A DNA stretch of 64,000 bases from Anaeromicrobium sediminis (GTDB lineage Bacteria > Bacillota > Clostridia > Peptostreptococcales > Thermotaleaceae): assembly GCF_002270055.1 (NCBI RefSeq), contig NZ_NIBG01000002.1, forward strand, positions 62,001 to 126,000, in the 5' to 3' direction. Position numbers and translations under genes: made by a program. The notes under the pieces were generated by a model, which worked only from the letters and a program-made list of their open reading frames with translations, was not told where the DNA came from and did not search any database. The first letter of the stretch is position 1. Every line of letters begins with the position of its first letter. Shown one piece after another: positions 27,421-36,306 of this stretch.

Positions 27421-29851
27421 ATATGAAATACAAGATAAATTACAAGTTAATATTAAAATAGATGAAAATCCCTATGGTTTAGATCTTAAGAAGGTTATGA
27501 ATATGGCTGCTAGGAAGAATAAAAAGAGAAGTTTTCTATTTGTAAGTAAACTACTAGGTAAGCATATAGCCCTTAATCCTAAATTAGGCATATTAACTTC
27601 AAGTATACTAGCCAATAGTTATATGGATAAAATATACAAAAAGCATAATAATATAATAGAAAAAATCTGTACTTCTATAAATTATCATGAGAATATAGAT
27701 GAAACATATGAAGAATATGAAAAAAATCCAATAAGTTTAAATGATCCTACCATATTTATTGGTTTCGCCGAAACGGCCACAGCACTAGGTCATGGAGTAT
27801 TTAGTTCCTTTAAGGGAGAACATACTTATATCCACACTACAAGGGAACTCATTCATAAAAAGGAATCCCTAATAAGCTTTGAAGAGGAACATTCCCATGC
27901 CACTAGCCATAGGTTTTATTCCATAGATAAAAATTTACTTAATAATGAAAAGAAAATAGTATTGATAGATGATGAAATAACTACGGGAAAAACTGCCTTA
28001 AATATAATAAAAGATATAAATAGTAAATATGCAAGAAAAGAGTATACAATTCTGACTATTCTAGATTGGAGAAACCATGAGGATAGGTTGTTATATGAAG
28101 AATTTGAAAAGAAATTAAATATAAAAATAAATGTAGTATCCTTAATAAGTGGTTCAATGAATGTGGAACAAAATGGTGAAATAAATGATACTGCCCATGA
28201 ATATGAAAATAACAAAGATAGTGAAATTGAAATTATAAATTTATTTGAGGAGAGTCATTTTACACCTGTTTATTATCCTTCTCTTAATGGAAAACTAATA
28301 AATCATACTCCTTATATTCGTCAATGTGGAAGATTTGGAATAAGTACAAAGGATGAGTTTTCCGTGTCAGATACATTTAAGGAAATAGGTAAACTTCTAG
28401 AAAAAAAGAGGATTGGTAAAAATACATTATGCCTAGGAACGGAAGAGTTCATGTATATACCTATGAAGATTAGCGCATACATGGGAGAGGGCATAAAATA
28501 TCATTCTACCACTAGAAGTCCCATATATGTAAATGGTGAAAAATCCTATGCCATAAAAAGCAAGTACCCACATAAAAGTCTTAATAATAATTCTGTGGAA
28601 AACTATATATACAATTTACACAAGGATGCATATGATGACATGTTCTTATTCCTAGAGAGGAACATATCAGAAGAAAGACTAGAGGAGTTAAAGTCCTTTT
28701 TAAAAACACTGCCCGTATCTAAAATAAATATAATCATATGTATGGGAAAAAGAAGTGTTAAAACTAACAAACTAGGCAGTTATAAAGATGATGATGTAAC
28801 TTTTTTATTGAAAAATATAAATGATTTAGTAAAGGAACAGGAGACTAGTGAAAGGGAAAAACTCATTCAAAGTGGAGTACACTATTCAGAAATGTTACCT
28901 GTAGAATATGAACCGTCAAAGGAATATATAGATTTATTTTATAAAAGTCTAGATTCATATAGTAAAAAAGTAGCCTCTGCAGTAGGCATAGTTAGTGAAA
29001 AAATATTAAATAAATTGGGTAAAAACTTAGTATTAGTATCCCTAGCTAGGGCTGGAACTCCCATAGGCGTACTGGTAAGAACATATATGAAAGATGTTCA
29101 TAATATAGACATTCCCCACTATAGTGTATCTATAATAAGGGGGAAGGGCATTGATGAAAATGCCATTAGATATATAGTAGAAAGCCATGAAGGGGCCCAT
29201 ATTCAGTTTATAGATGGTTGGACAGGAAAAGGGGCCATAACAAGGGTTCTTAAAAAGGCTAAAATAGACTTTGAGAAAAAGTATGGTTATATATTAGATG
29301 ATGACCTGGCCGTATTAGCAGACCCAGCCTATTGTGTATCCCTTTGTGGAACTAGGGAAGATTTTTTAATACCAAGTGCTTGTCTAAATTCTACCGTATC
29401 TGGCCTGGTAAGTAGAACGGTTCATAGAACGGACTTAATAGGACCTAATGATTTTCATGGGGCAAAATACTATGAAGAATTAAAGGGTACAGATCTTTCT
29501 AATTTTTATATAAGTAGTGTAGAAGGGGAATTCCCTAAGGTTTCCAATGAAATAATGGAAGGTTTGAAAGCAGAAATAAGTAGCCCTAATTGGAGTGGAC
29601 TTAAAGCTGTTGAGGCAATGGCTCGCGAATTTAACGTGGATGATATTAATTTAATAAAGCCTGGAATAGGTGAGACCACTAGGGTATTATTAAGACGAGT
29701 TCCTTGGAAAATTCTTATAAGGGAGGAGTCTCCTAATTTAGAACATATTTTAATTTTGGCAAAAGAAAAAAATGTGCCTGTAGAAATATATGAAAATATG
29801 TCATACTTATGTTGTGGGATTATTAAGAATTTAAAGGGGAAAGAGTCATGA
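27377..29851 (+). CDS. Ter-associated PRTase-TRSP-StiP(PRTase-like)-PELOTA fusion protein
   Basis: 824 residues combining modules usually encoded by two genes. Residues 30-290: phosphoribosyltransferase, with the PRPP loop VLIDDEITTGKT at 195-206 and GFAETATALGHG at 129-140. Residues 300-460: TRSP domain, with HTPYIRQCGRFGIS and the naming T-R-S-P motif at 379-382. Residues 500-735: StiP/PRTase-like domain with VSLARAGTPIGVLVR and a second PRPP-type loop FIDGWTGKGAI (611-621). Residues 740-820: PELOTA-like RNA-binding domain (IKPGIGETTRVLLRRVPWKI). It is proposed to help build or attach a nucleoside-like product in the Ter response. Start: ATG 27377 (GGGGTG upstream) or ATG 27392 (GGAGAAG). 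The HAD gene overlaps its stop by 4 bp. Confidence 0.83.
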   Translation: MEKKIMKVSLKENYKYEIQDKLQVNIKIDENPYGLDLKKVMNMAARKNKKRSFLFVSKLLGKHIALNPKLGILTSSILANSYMDKIYKKHNNIIEKICTSINYHENIDETYEEYEKNPISLNDPTIFIGFAETATALGHGVFSSFKGEHTYIHTTRELIHKKESLISFEEEHSHATSHRFYSIDKNLLNNEKKIVLIDDEITTGKTALNIIKDINSKYARKEYTILTILDWRNHEDRLLYEEFEKKLNIKINVVSLISGSMNVEQNGEINDTAHEYENNKDSEIEIINLFEESHFTPVYYPSLNGKLINHTPYIRQCGRFGISTKDEFSVSDTFKEIGKLLEKKRIGKNTLCLGTEEFMYIPMKISAYMGEGIKYHSTTRSPIYVNGEKSYAIKSKYPHKSLNNNSVENYIYNLHKDAYDDMFLFLERNISEERLEELKSFLKTLPVSKINIIICMGKRSVKTNKLGSYKDDDVTFLLKNINDLVKEQETSEREKLIQSGVHYSEMLPVEYEPSKEYIDLFYKSLDSYSKKVASAVGIVSEKILNKLGKNLVLVSLARAGTPIGVLVRTYMKDVHNIDIPHYSVSIIRGKGIDENAIRYIVESHEGAHIQFIDGWTGKGAITRVLKKAKIDFEKKYGYILDDDLAVLADPAYCVSLCGTREDFLIPSACLNSTVSGLVSRTVHRTDLIGPNDFHGAKYYEELKGTDLSNFYISSVEGEFPKVSNEIMEGLKAEISSPNWSGLKAVEAMAREFNVDDINLIKPGIGETTRVLLRRVPWKILIREESPNLEHILILAKEKNVPVEIYENMSYLCCGIIKNLKGKES

Positions 29852-30639
29852 TTTTTGCCAGCGATTTAGATAGAACACTAATATATTCTAAAAGATTTAT
29901 AGAAAATATATGTAGGGAAGAAATAGTTCTAGTGGAGAAAATTGATGAAAAAGAGATTTCTTATATGACTAAGAAAGCTCTTGACCATTTAGTTAAATTA
30001 AAGGACCAATTATTATTTGTACCTGTAACTACTAGAACTATTAAGCAATATAAAAGAATATTCATGTTAAATGAAGTTATTTCTCCTAAGTATGCAGTAG
30101 TAAGTAATGGGGGAAATATATTGATAGATGGACAAGTGGATGAGCAGTGGAGCAATATTATTGAAGGTAAGCTAAATAAATGTGCACCAATAGATGAAGT
30201 TAGAAAAGAGTTTGAAAAGGTAAAGGGTGATTGGGTCCTTAGGGGCTATGATGCTGATAATTTATTCCTATATTATATAGTGGATGAAGAGAATGTTAAT
30301 GAAGAAACACTAAGTATGTTTAGAAAGTGGTTAGATCGAGTGAATTGGAATATGTCTCTTCAAGGAAGAAAATTATATTTTGTTCCTAACTGTATAAACA
30401 AATGGAGTCCTATTGAATATATAAAGAATAAGGAGAGGAAAAACACCGTATTTGCATCTGGTGATTCCTTACTGGATATGCCTATGCTTAACATGGCAAA
30501 TTACTCAATAGCTCCAACCCATGGAGAAATATTCAAAAGTTATGATAAAATAGAGATAATAGAATTCACGGACAGGTCAGGTATTTTATGTGCAGAAGAA
30601 ATAATAAGGAAAGTGGAATTAAAGATAGGTGAATTCTAA
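29848..30639 (+). CDS. HAD-family hydrolase of the Ter metabolite module
   Basis: 263 residues with HAD motif I SDLDRTL near residues 5-11, motif II region VPVTTRT, and motif III/IV ASGDSLLDMPML near 208-219; a cap domain of the Cof/SPP type lies between. Likely a small-molecule phosphatase that finishes the pathway started by the lyase and PRTase. The ATGA overlap with the fusion gene shows tight coupling. Its stop is followed by dispersed repeat copy 4 rather than a terminator. Confidence 0.82.
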   Translation: MIFASDLDRTLIYSKRFIENICREEIVLVEKIDEKEISYMTKKALDHLVKLKDQLLFVPVTTRTIKQYKRIFMLNEVISPKYAVVSNGGNILIDGQVDEQWSNIIEGKLNKCAPIDEVRKEFEKVKGDWVLRGYDADNLFLYYIVDEENVNEETLSMFRKWLDRVNWNMSLQGRKLYFVPNCINKWSPIEYIKNKERKNTVFASGDSLLDMPMLNMANYSIAPTHGEIFKSYDKIEIIEFTDRSGILCAEEIIRKVELKIGEF

Positions 30640-30665
30640 TTAGCTATACAGGCAAATTATGTCCA

Positions 30666-30866
30666 AACTAAACTTATGTGAACTTACTTCGGTCATATAA
30701 ATGAAAACGTTTATAAGGTAAGTCACTATCAGACTACAGGCTGTGAATATTATACTGATCATAGAAGGTTCACAATTGTTTGCAGCATAGGATGTTCTGA
30801 TGTTCCACCTTATAAAAATTTTTCATTCATATTCCCTTGCAAGTATGCAGAATTTATTGGGTTTGG
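30666..30866 (+). repeat. Dispersed structured intergenic element, copy 4
   Basis: A clean copy: TTACTT...ATATAAATGAAAA...TTTATAAGGT against ACCTTATAAA...TTTTTCATTCATAT...AAGTA; inner GTGAA/TTCAC hairpin and ATCAGA/TCTGAT contact. Located between the HAD gene and the TelA operon. Confidence 0.88.
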
Positions 30867-30900
30867 ACGTGGTATATATATATGATGATGAAATGATACA

Positions 30901-31365
30901 ATGAAGGAAGTGATTTGTATTTTTAACATATTCAAAAGAGCTACAGAACCTGAAACGGAAAATGTTCCTGTGAAGAGGGAATCTCAATTAGACAGGGAAC
31001 TTAAAACCTTAAGGAAGATTGAAAAACATATACCAAAGGTGAAAGAAAATAAAGTTTTTTCAAATTTGGTTTTGTTTGTTTCATACTATATGAATATTAT
31101 AGATTTCCATAAAGGAAATGGAGAATCTATAGTATCTGTAGATGAGTTATTACTATTGAAGTATATTGATATGATAAATAAAGTTTTAGAAAGTTATGAT
31201 GAGAACAATTGGTCGGAAGATGAAATAAATGAATTTGTGGAAACTTTAAACACTATAAATGATAAACTATATAAAGTAATAAAAAGAACTAAGGAAGAAA
31301 ATTCTTCTAACTTAAAGATAGATTTAAAAACTATTAATGATCTAGTAAAATCAGATTTTAATTAA
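30901..31365 (+). CDS. Ter-associated small alpha-helical protein
   Basis: At most 154 residues, mostly charged helices, with no recognisable catalytic motif: an N-terminal FNIFKRATEPE stretch, then LDRELKTLRKIEKHIPKVKE and a helical bundle ending in KTINDLVKSDF. It directly precedes telA (13-bp gap after an AGGGAGG site), the position held in other Ter operons by XpaC-like or unnamed partners of TelA; I cannot assign it to XpaC. The start is unsure: the ATG at 30901 has no good site, while AAGGA sits just downstream of it, so a non-ATG start a few codons on is possible. Confidence 0.6.
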   Translation: MKEVICIFNIFKRATEPETENVPVKRESQLDRELKTLRKIEKHIPKVKENKVFSNLVLFVSYYMNIIDFHKGNGESIVSVDELLLLKYIDMINKVLESYDENNWSEDEINEFVETLNTINDKLYKVIKRTKEENSSNLKIDLKTINDLVKSDFN

Positions 31366-31378
31366 GGGAGGACTTAGT

Positions 31379-32650
31379 ATGGGATTTCAAGATTTATTAA
31401 ATACTATCGATACGGATGCAGGTGCTAATAATAAGGAAATTGAGAAAAAAACTATAGTGGAAGAAAAAGGTGGACAAGGATTAGTCCCAGGTGGTGGAAG
31501 TAGCCTAGTGCCTGGAGGTGGAAGCAGTTTAGTTCCAGGTGGTGGAAGTAGTTTAGTGCCCAAAAAAGCAGAGGTTGCTCCTATACCAGTGGAAGAAGTT
31601 CAAATTACTGTAGATTTAACTAAGTTTAATCCACAACAATTAAACACGGTTAAAAATGAAATGGATATTACTACTTCTAATGGAATAAGTCACTATGGTG
31701 CTGAAATTCAAGGAAGTATTGCAAAGTTTGCAGATGGTATTTTAGAAGGCGTGAAAAATAAGGATGCAGGAGTAGTGGGAGAAGGTCTTGGTAGTTTACT
31801 TACTACTATTCAAGGTGTAGATTTAGATTCATTAAGTGAGAAAAAATCCGTAATGGGGAAAATTCCTTTCTTTGGTAAGCTAGCTAAAAATGTTAATAAT
31901 GTTAGAAATAAACTTCAAAGCGTTACTGATACGGTAGATAAAATAGTAGTATCCCTAGATAAGGCTAGGCAAGAATTAATAAGAGATGTAAATGTATTAG
32001 ATGCATTATACAATAAAAATATGGAATATTTAGGACAGTTAGAGCTATATATTGGAGCAGGAGAAGTTAAATATAAGGAACTTAAGGAAACTGTATTAGT
32101 AGATTTAAAAAGGCAAGCAGAAGCTAGTGGAAATATGCTAGATATTCAAAAGTACAATGATTTTTCAAGAATGCTTGGAGAGATTGAGAAGAGAATCCAT
32201 GATTTAAAATTAAGTAGAGAGCTTGCAATTCAAACATTACCCCAAATAAGATTAATTCAAGGTAATGATAAAATATTAGCTAATAAAATCCAATCCAGTA
32301 TTTTAAATACTATTCCAATTTGGAAAAATCAAATAGCCTTAACAGTATCTTTAAATAGGCAAAAGACTGCCCTAGAGCTTCAAAGAAAAGTTACAGACAC
32401 AACAGAGAATATGTTAAAACAAAATGCAGAGTTGTTAAAGGTGAATTCCATAGAAATTGCTAAGGAAAGTGAAAGAGGCGTTATTAGTATTGAAACATTA
32501 AGGGAGACTCATAATAAATTATTAGAGACTATAGATGAAAGTATGAAAATATATGAAGAGGGAAGAGCTAATCGTCAAAACGTAGAGAAAGAATTGATTG
32601 AACTTGAAAATGAGCAAAAGAGAAAATTATTATCATTTAAAAATGCGTAG
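31379..32650 (+). CDS. telA: TelA-family toxic anion resistance protein
   Basis: 423 residues, PF05816 type. After an acidic N-terminus there is a proline-glycine repeat linker (three LVPGGGSS units, residues 35-58), then the conserved helical core: KIPFFGKLAKNVNNVRNKLQ, VDKIVVSLDKARQELIRDV, LGQLELYIGAGEVKY, ILNTIPIWKNQIALTVSLNR and TETLRETHNKLLET-type C-terminal helices. TelA accompanies TerD proteins in tellurite and envelope-stress loci and is cytosolic or membrane-associated. GGGAGG precedes the ATG; it is coupled to the next gene (8-bp gap). Confidence 0.92.
   Translation: MGFQDLLNTIDTDAGANNKEIEKKTIVEEKGGQGLVPGGGSSLVPGGGSSLVPGGGSSLVPKKAEVAPIPVEEVQITVDLTKFNPQQLNTVKNEMDITTSNGISHYGAEIQGSIAKFADGILEGVKNKDAGVVGEGLGSLLTTIQGVDLDSLSEKKSVMGKIPFFGKLAKNVNNVRNKLQSVTDTVDKIVVSLDKARQELIRDVNVLDALYNKNMEYLGQLELYIGAGEVKYKELKETVLVDLKRQAEASGNMLDIQKYNDFSRMLGEIEKRIHDLKLSRELAIQTLPQIRLIQGNDKILANKIQSSILNTIPIWKNQIALTVSLNRQKTALELQRKVTDTTENMLKQNAELLKVNSIEIAKESERGVISIETLRETHNKLLETIDESMKIYEEGRANRQNVEKELIELENEQKRKLLSFKNA
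31481..31552 (+). repeat. Three 24-bp tandem coding repeats in telA
   Basis: Three in-frame copies encoding LVPGGGSS, differing mainly at third codon positions, followed by a partial LVP. The silent differences suggest an old, selected array rather than fresh slippage. Probably a flexible linker. Confidence 0.9.
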
Positions 32651-32658
32651 GTGATTAG

Positions 32659-33429
32659 ATGGATAAAAAACAATGCATAGATGTGGTGACACAAAACTTC
32701 ATCATAGAAAGTACAGTGAACACTCTTAAATATGTGGATTTTGAGATGAAAAGTCATATGCTTTTTTATAGAGATATGTTTAGAAATGCGGGTAAAATTA
32801 AGATTGCCACAGTTAAATCTAAAGCCATTGGTAATGACATTGTCTTTCATATATACTTCATATCTGATGAATTTAATGGTCTTTGCAATGGATACTTTAA
32901 GATGGAACCTGAATCTTCAAATGGTAAAAAATTATTTGAGGGAGTAAGCAGAATAACTACAGATTTGGCAGAATATTTCTATTATCTATACAGAAATAGT
33001 GAATTTTTAAAGGTCTATTTAGTTTCTTTAAATGTGAACAGTATGGAAGAAATTAGTAAGGATAATGAAATTGAAGAAGCTTTAAAAGAAAATAGAATAA
33101 GCATATCTAATATGGAAATGGATGAGTTTAAATCTATTTTATTAGATAGGAAGTTTGTAAAAAAGTATATTAGTAATTTTTTAAGGATAAATGAAAAACC
33201 TACTGAAGAAGTAAAAATGTTTTTAATCAACATGCTAAATGAAAGTTACGATAAAAATGTGTGTTTAGTTAACAATATGTGTAAACTAAACACTCTAATA
33301 AAAGTTTCTTTTGACAAAGTAGCTTTAAATAAAAATAATATTACTCCTTATGATCTATTAGAGTATAGTAGGGAGAATGGTAAGATTGTATATGTTAACT
33401 TAGATTTTTCTTTTAAAAGGTGGAGATAA
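32659..33429 (+). CDS. Uncharacterised Ter-island protein
   Basis: 256 residues, not recognised. No signal peptide or membrane span. The first half mixes beta strands and helices (KIKIATVKSKAIGNDIVFHI, DEFNGLCNGYFKM), the second half is helical and lysine-rich with isolated cysteines (NVCLVNNMCKLN). It sits between telA and a degenerate TerD gene in one operon, so a part in the same assembly is likely. GTAGGTG precedes the ATG. Confidence 0.6.
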   Translation: MDKKQCIDVVTQNFIIESTVNTLKYVDFEMKSHMLFYRDMFRNAGKIKIATVKSKAIGNDIVFHIYFISDEFNGLCNGYFKMEPESSNGKKLFEGVSRITTDLAEYFYYLYRNSEFLKVYLVSLNVNSMEEISKDNEIEEALKENRISISNMEMDEFKSILLDRKFVKKYISNFLRINEKPTEEVKMFLINMLNESYDKNVCLVNNMCKLNTLIKVSFDKVALNKNNITPYDLLEYSRENGKIVYVNLDFSFKRWR

Positions 33430-33431
33430 CC

Positions 33432-33971
33432 TTGCAAAACAATTTAATAAGGGGACAAAAAATTGTCATAGGTAAAATAGATAGGGATAATCCTTTAAAG
33501 ATAGAAATTGTACATGATATTTTAGGTGGAAATATGGATTTAGATTTTTATGTATTTCCTGTAAAAGATAATATTTTAGAGGAAAAAAATATGGTTTATT
33601 TTAATAAGCCTTCTAGTGAAGATAAAAATATTATTTTAAGGGAAGACTATAATAAGAATAAATCTGTGAAATCCTTATTTGTGAATTTAAAGGATTTAGA
33701 CAAAGACTATGACAAAATCATATTAGCCCTATCTTATTATAAAGAAGTTTTAGATATTAATGAGTTAGATTTAAAAGTAGAAGCAATTGAGAGGATTTTA
33801 AAATCTAATGTATTTTCCATAGAGGAAAAATTAAATTTAGAAAATGAGACCTTTGTAATTGGAGAGATATATAAGTATAAGGACCAGTGGAAATTTAATA
33901 CGGTAACTTATGAGACAAAGGAATTTGTAGTAGAAGCTGTAAGAAATTTAAATAATATAAAGATAATGTAG
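33432..33971 (+). CDS. Divergent TerD-like protein (sixth paralogue)
   Basis: About 179 residues. The ends recall TerD (LIRGQKIVIGKI at the start, ETFVIGEIYKYKDQWKFNTV at the end) and a NMDLDFYVF segment stands where DFDLD is expected, but the acidic calcium turn ([13 protein letters not shown]) is absent and the middle is lysine-rich. It probably has the fold without calcium binding. I choose TTG 33432, six bases after AGGTGGAG; the frame is open from a GTG at 33420 inside that site. The site overlaps the end of the previous gene. Confidence 0.72.
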   Translation: MQNNLIRGQKIVIGKIDRDNPLKIEIVHDILGGNMDLDFYVFPVKDNILEEKNMVYFNKPSSEDKNIILREDYNKNKSVKSLFVNLKDLDKDYDKIILALSYYKEVLDINELDLKVEAIERILKSNVFSIEEKLNLENETFVIGEIYKYKDQWKFNTVTYETKEFVVEAVRNLNNIKIM

Positions 33972-34007
33972 ATGGGGTGTGGCTAAAAGGGTCACATCCC
34001 ATTTTTG
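33972..34007 (+). terminator. Terminator of the telA operon
   Basis: ATGGGGTGTGGC-TAAAAGG-GTCACATCCCAT followed by TTTTG. Confidence 0.82.
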
Positions 34008-34187
34008 TATATATGAATTATGGATTTATAAGATAAATCTAAAGCATTATGTGTAAAAAATAGAAAAATATAGTATTTGCTAAAATTGGTGGTAACTTAT
34101 GTTTTTTTTTCCTTTATTATTAAAAAAATATATTATATAATGAATAGTACACGCATTAACTTTTTTAATAAAAGGGGAGGTATATTT

Positions 34188-35969
34188 GTGAAACTAAGAA
34201 GAATCACAGCTATGACATTGTTAGTACTTATGTTAACTTTAGCCATGTTCCCAGTAGGTACATATGCTGAAGAAACTAAGCAAAGCACAAAAACTACTGT
34301 TTCTGAGGAAAACGTTAGTACTGCTCTAGATGGAAAAACAGTAGTAGACATTATTACTATTAATGACTTCCACGGAAACGTGAAGGAAGATGCTAGAGAA
34401 AAGGGTAAAAACATGGGTATGTCTAAAGTAATTAACGCTGTTAAGACTTACAAAGAAAAGAACCCAAATACTATTTTCGTAGCAGCTGGAGATAACTATC
34501 AAGGTAGTGCCATGTCAAACTTAACTTATGGTTCAGTAGTATCAGAAATGTTTAGTGCACTTGATACTAAAGTATCAGCAGTTGGTAACCATGAGTTTGA
34601 TTGGGGTGTTGATAAGATTGAGAACTGGTCTAAGGATGGCGGATTTAAGTTCTTAGCATCAAACATTTATGACACAAAAACTAATGAGCCTGTAGCATGG
34701 GCTAAGCCATATGAAATTATTGAAAAAGATGGTATTAAAATTGGATTTATTGGACTTACTACAGTAAGAACTGCTTATACTACTAAAGCAGAAAATATTA
34801 AAGGTATTGAATTTAGACCTGTTAAAGAGAGTGCTGAGCACTGGGCTAATTACTTAAAATCTGAAGGTAAAGCAGATGTAGTATTAGCTTTAACTCACGT
34901 TGGTTCTTTCCAAGATAGAGAAACTGGTGCTATCACTGGTGAAGTAGTGGAGAAGGGATTAACTAGTATTGATAACTTAGATGGAATCATTTCTGCACAT
35001 ACTCATCAATCTGTTGCAGGACATGTAAATGGAAAAGCTATTGTACAAGGATACAAATACGGAAGGGCACTTGGAAAAATGTCTTTAGTATTTGGAGAAA
35101 ATAAGGAATTAGAAAAGATTGATGTTGCAGTAGATACTTTATACAAGAGAAAATCTGAATTAATTGCAGATACTACTGGAGATTCAATTTACAATAAGTA
35201 TGATCAAAAGCTTGAGCCAATCACTTCTAAGGTTGTTGGATACACAGCTACTGAATTACCACATGAAAGATATTCTAAGGAGCCTTCAGCTTTAGGAACT
35301 TTAATCTGTGAGTACTTAGGTAAGGCTGCAGGTACTGATATTGCTATCACTAATGGTGGTGGAATCAGAACTTCATTAAATGCTGGAGACGTTACTTTAG
35401 GAGAATTATATGAAGTATTACCTTTTGATAACTTCTTAGTGAAGATGGACTTAAAAGGATCTCATATAAAGGCATTACTTGAACATGGTATTGGAAATGA
35501 AGATATTGGTATGGTTCAATACTCAGGTATTGATGTAACATATGATGCTACTAAAGAAGTTGGACAAAAGATCTCTTCTATGAAAGTTAATGGAGTAGAA
35601 GTAGAAATGGATAAGGTATATAGTGTAGCTACTAATGACTTTATCTACAACATTGATAACCCAGCTAAGGGTGGAGATGGTTTTGACTTTGCTGGAGCTA
35701 TGAATGTGGAAATTTCTAAGGATGATATGAGAGAAGCAGTAGTTAAAGGTTTTGCAGCAACATTAGATAAGAAGGTTGAGCAAAAGCCTATGGTAGAAGT
35801 TAAGCCTGCAGCTAAATCTAAAGCTGTATACGTAGTTAAGGTTAATGATGTATTATGGAAAATTGGTAAAGCTCATGGTGTGGATTACAAGGAAATTATT
35901 AAGTTAAACAACTTAAAAAATCCTAATGTAATTGTACCAGGACAAAAATTATTAATTCCTGCTATGTAA
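34188..35969 (+). CDS. Secreted 5'-nucleotidase/UshA-like phosphoesterase with LysM domain
   Basis: 593 residues from a GTG start preceded by GGGGAGG. Signal peptide: KLRRITAMTLLVLMLTLAMF ending near TYAEE. Metallophosphatase domain: ITINDFHGN, AAGDNYQGS, AVGNHEFDWG, ALTHVGS and SAHTHQSV, which supply the two-metal site. 5'-nucleotidase C-terminal domain: TNGGGIRTSLNAGDVTLGEL and VLPFDNFLVKMDL. A C-terminal LysM (VVKVNDVLWKIGKAHG...NPNVIVPGQKLLIP) anchors it to peptidoglycan. It would dephosphorylate external nucleotides for salvage. Monocistronic, with its own terminator. Confidence 0.93.
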   Translation: MKLRRITAMTLLVLMLTLAMFPVGTYAEETKQSTKTTVSEENVSTALDGKTVVDIITINDFHGNVKEDAREKGKNMGMSKVINAVKTYKEKNPNTIFVAAGDNYQGSAMSNLTYGSVVSEMFSALDTKVSAVGNHEFDWGVDKIENWSKDGGFKFLASNIYDTKTNEPVAWAKPYEIIEKDGIKIGFIGLTTVRTAYTTKAENIKGIEFRPVKESAEHWANYLKSEGKADVVLALTHVGSFQDRETGAITGEVVEKGLTSIDNLDGIISAHTHQSVAGHVNGKAIVQGYKYGRALGKMSLVFGENKELEKIDVAVDTLYKRKSELIADTTGDSIYNKYDQKLEPITSKVVGYTATELPHERYSKEPSALGTLICEYLGKAAGTDIAITNGGGIRTSLNAGDVTLGELYEVLPFDNFLVKMDLKGSHIKALLEHGIGNEDIGMVQYSGIDVTYDATKEVGQKISSMKVNGVEVEMDKVYSVATNDFIYNIDNPAKGGDGFDFAGAMNVEISKDDMREAVVKGFAATLDKKVEQKPMVEVKPAAKSKAVYVVKVNDVLWKIGKAHGVDYKEIIKLNNLKNPNVIVPGQKLLIPAM

Positions 35970-35977
35970 TTAATAAT

Positions 35978-36013
35978 AAAGAGGGTGAGACAATTTGTCT
36001 TATCCTCTTTTTA
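35978..36013 (+). terminator. Terminator of the 5'-nucleotidase gene
   Basis: AAAGAGGGTGAGACAA-TT-TGTCTTATCCTCTTTTT. Confidence 0.88.
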
Positions 36014-36043
36014 AAAGTGAAGAATAGAGAGTTGTATTGTGTG

Positions 36044-36248
36044 TAAGCTAGAGGTGGGTGAACCTACTGCATTTCGATAAATAAAAAATATTTTCAGAGG
36101 TAAGTCACTATCAGGCTAGACAGGGTGAATGTGATAGTCAGGGTAGAGGGCTCACAATTGTTTACAGCAGAGGATGTTCTGATGTTCCACCTGCTGAAAA
36201 ATTTTTCATTCATCTCAACTTGTAGGTAGCAGTAGTTTGTAGTATTTG
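36044..36248 (+). repeat. Dispersed structured intergenic element, copy 5
   Basis: Arms ACCTAC/GTAGGT and TTTTCAGAGGT/ACCTGCTGAAAA pair; the central arm (GATAAATAAAAA against TTTTTCATTCATC) is looser than in other copies. Cores GTAAGTCACTATCAG and CAATTGTTTACAGCAGAGGATGT-type box are intact. It ends about 60 bp before the YibE/F gene; the gap 35970-36306 holds only this and the terminator. Confidence 0.85.
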
Positions 36249-36306
36249 AAAGAAGTATACTTATACAGCTTTTTATTTTTTACTTTTGAAGAAAGGATAA
36301 TTGTTT

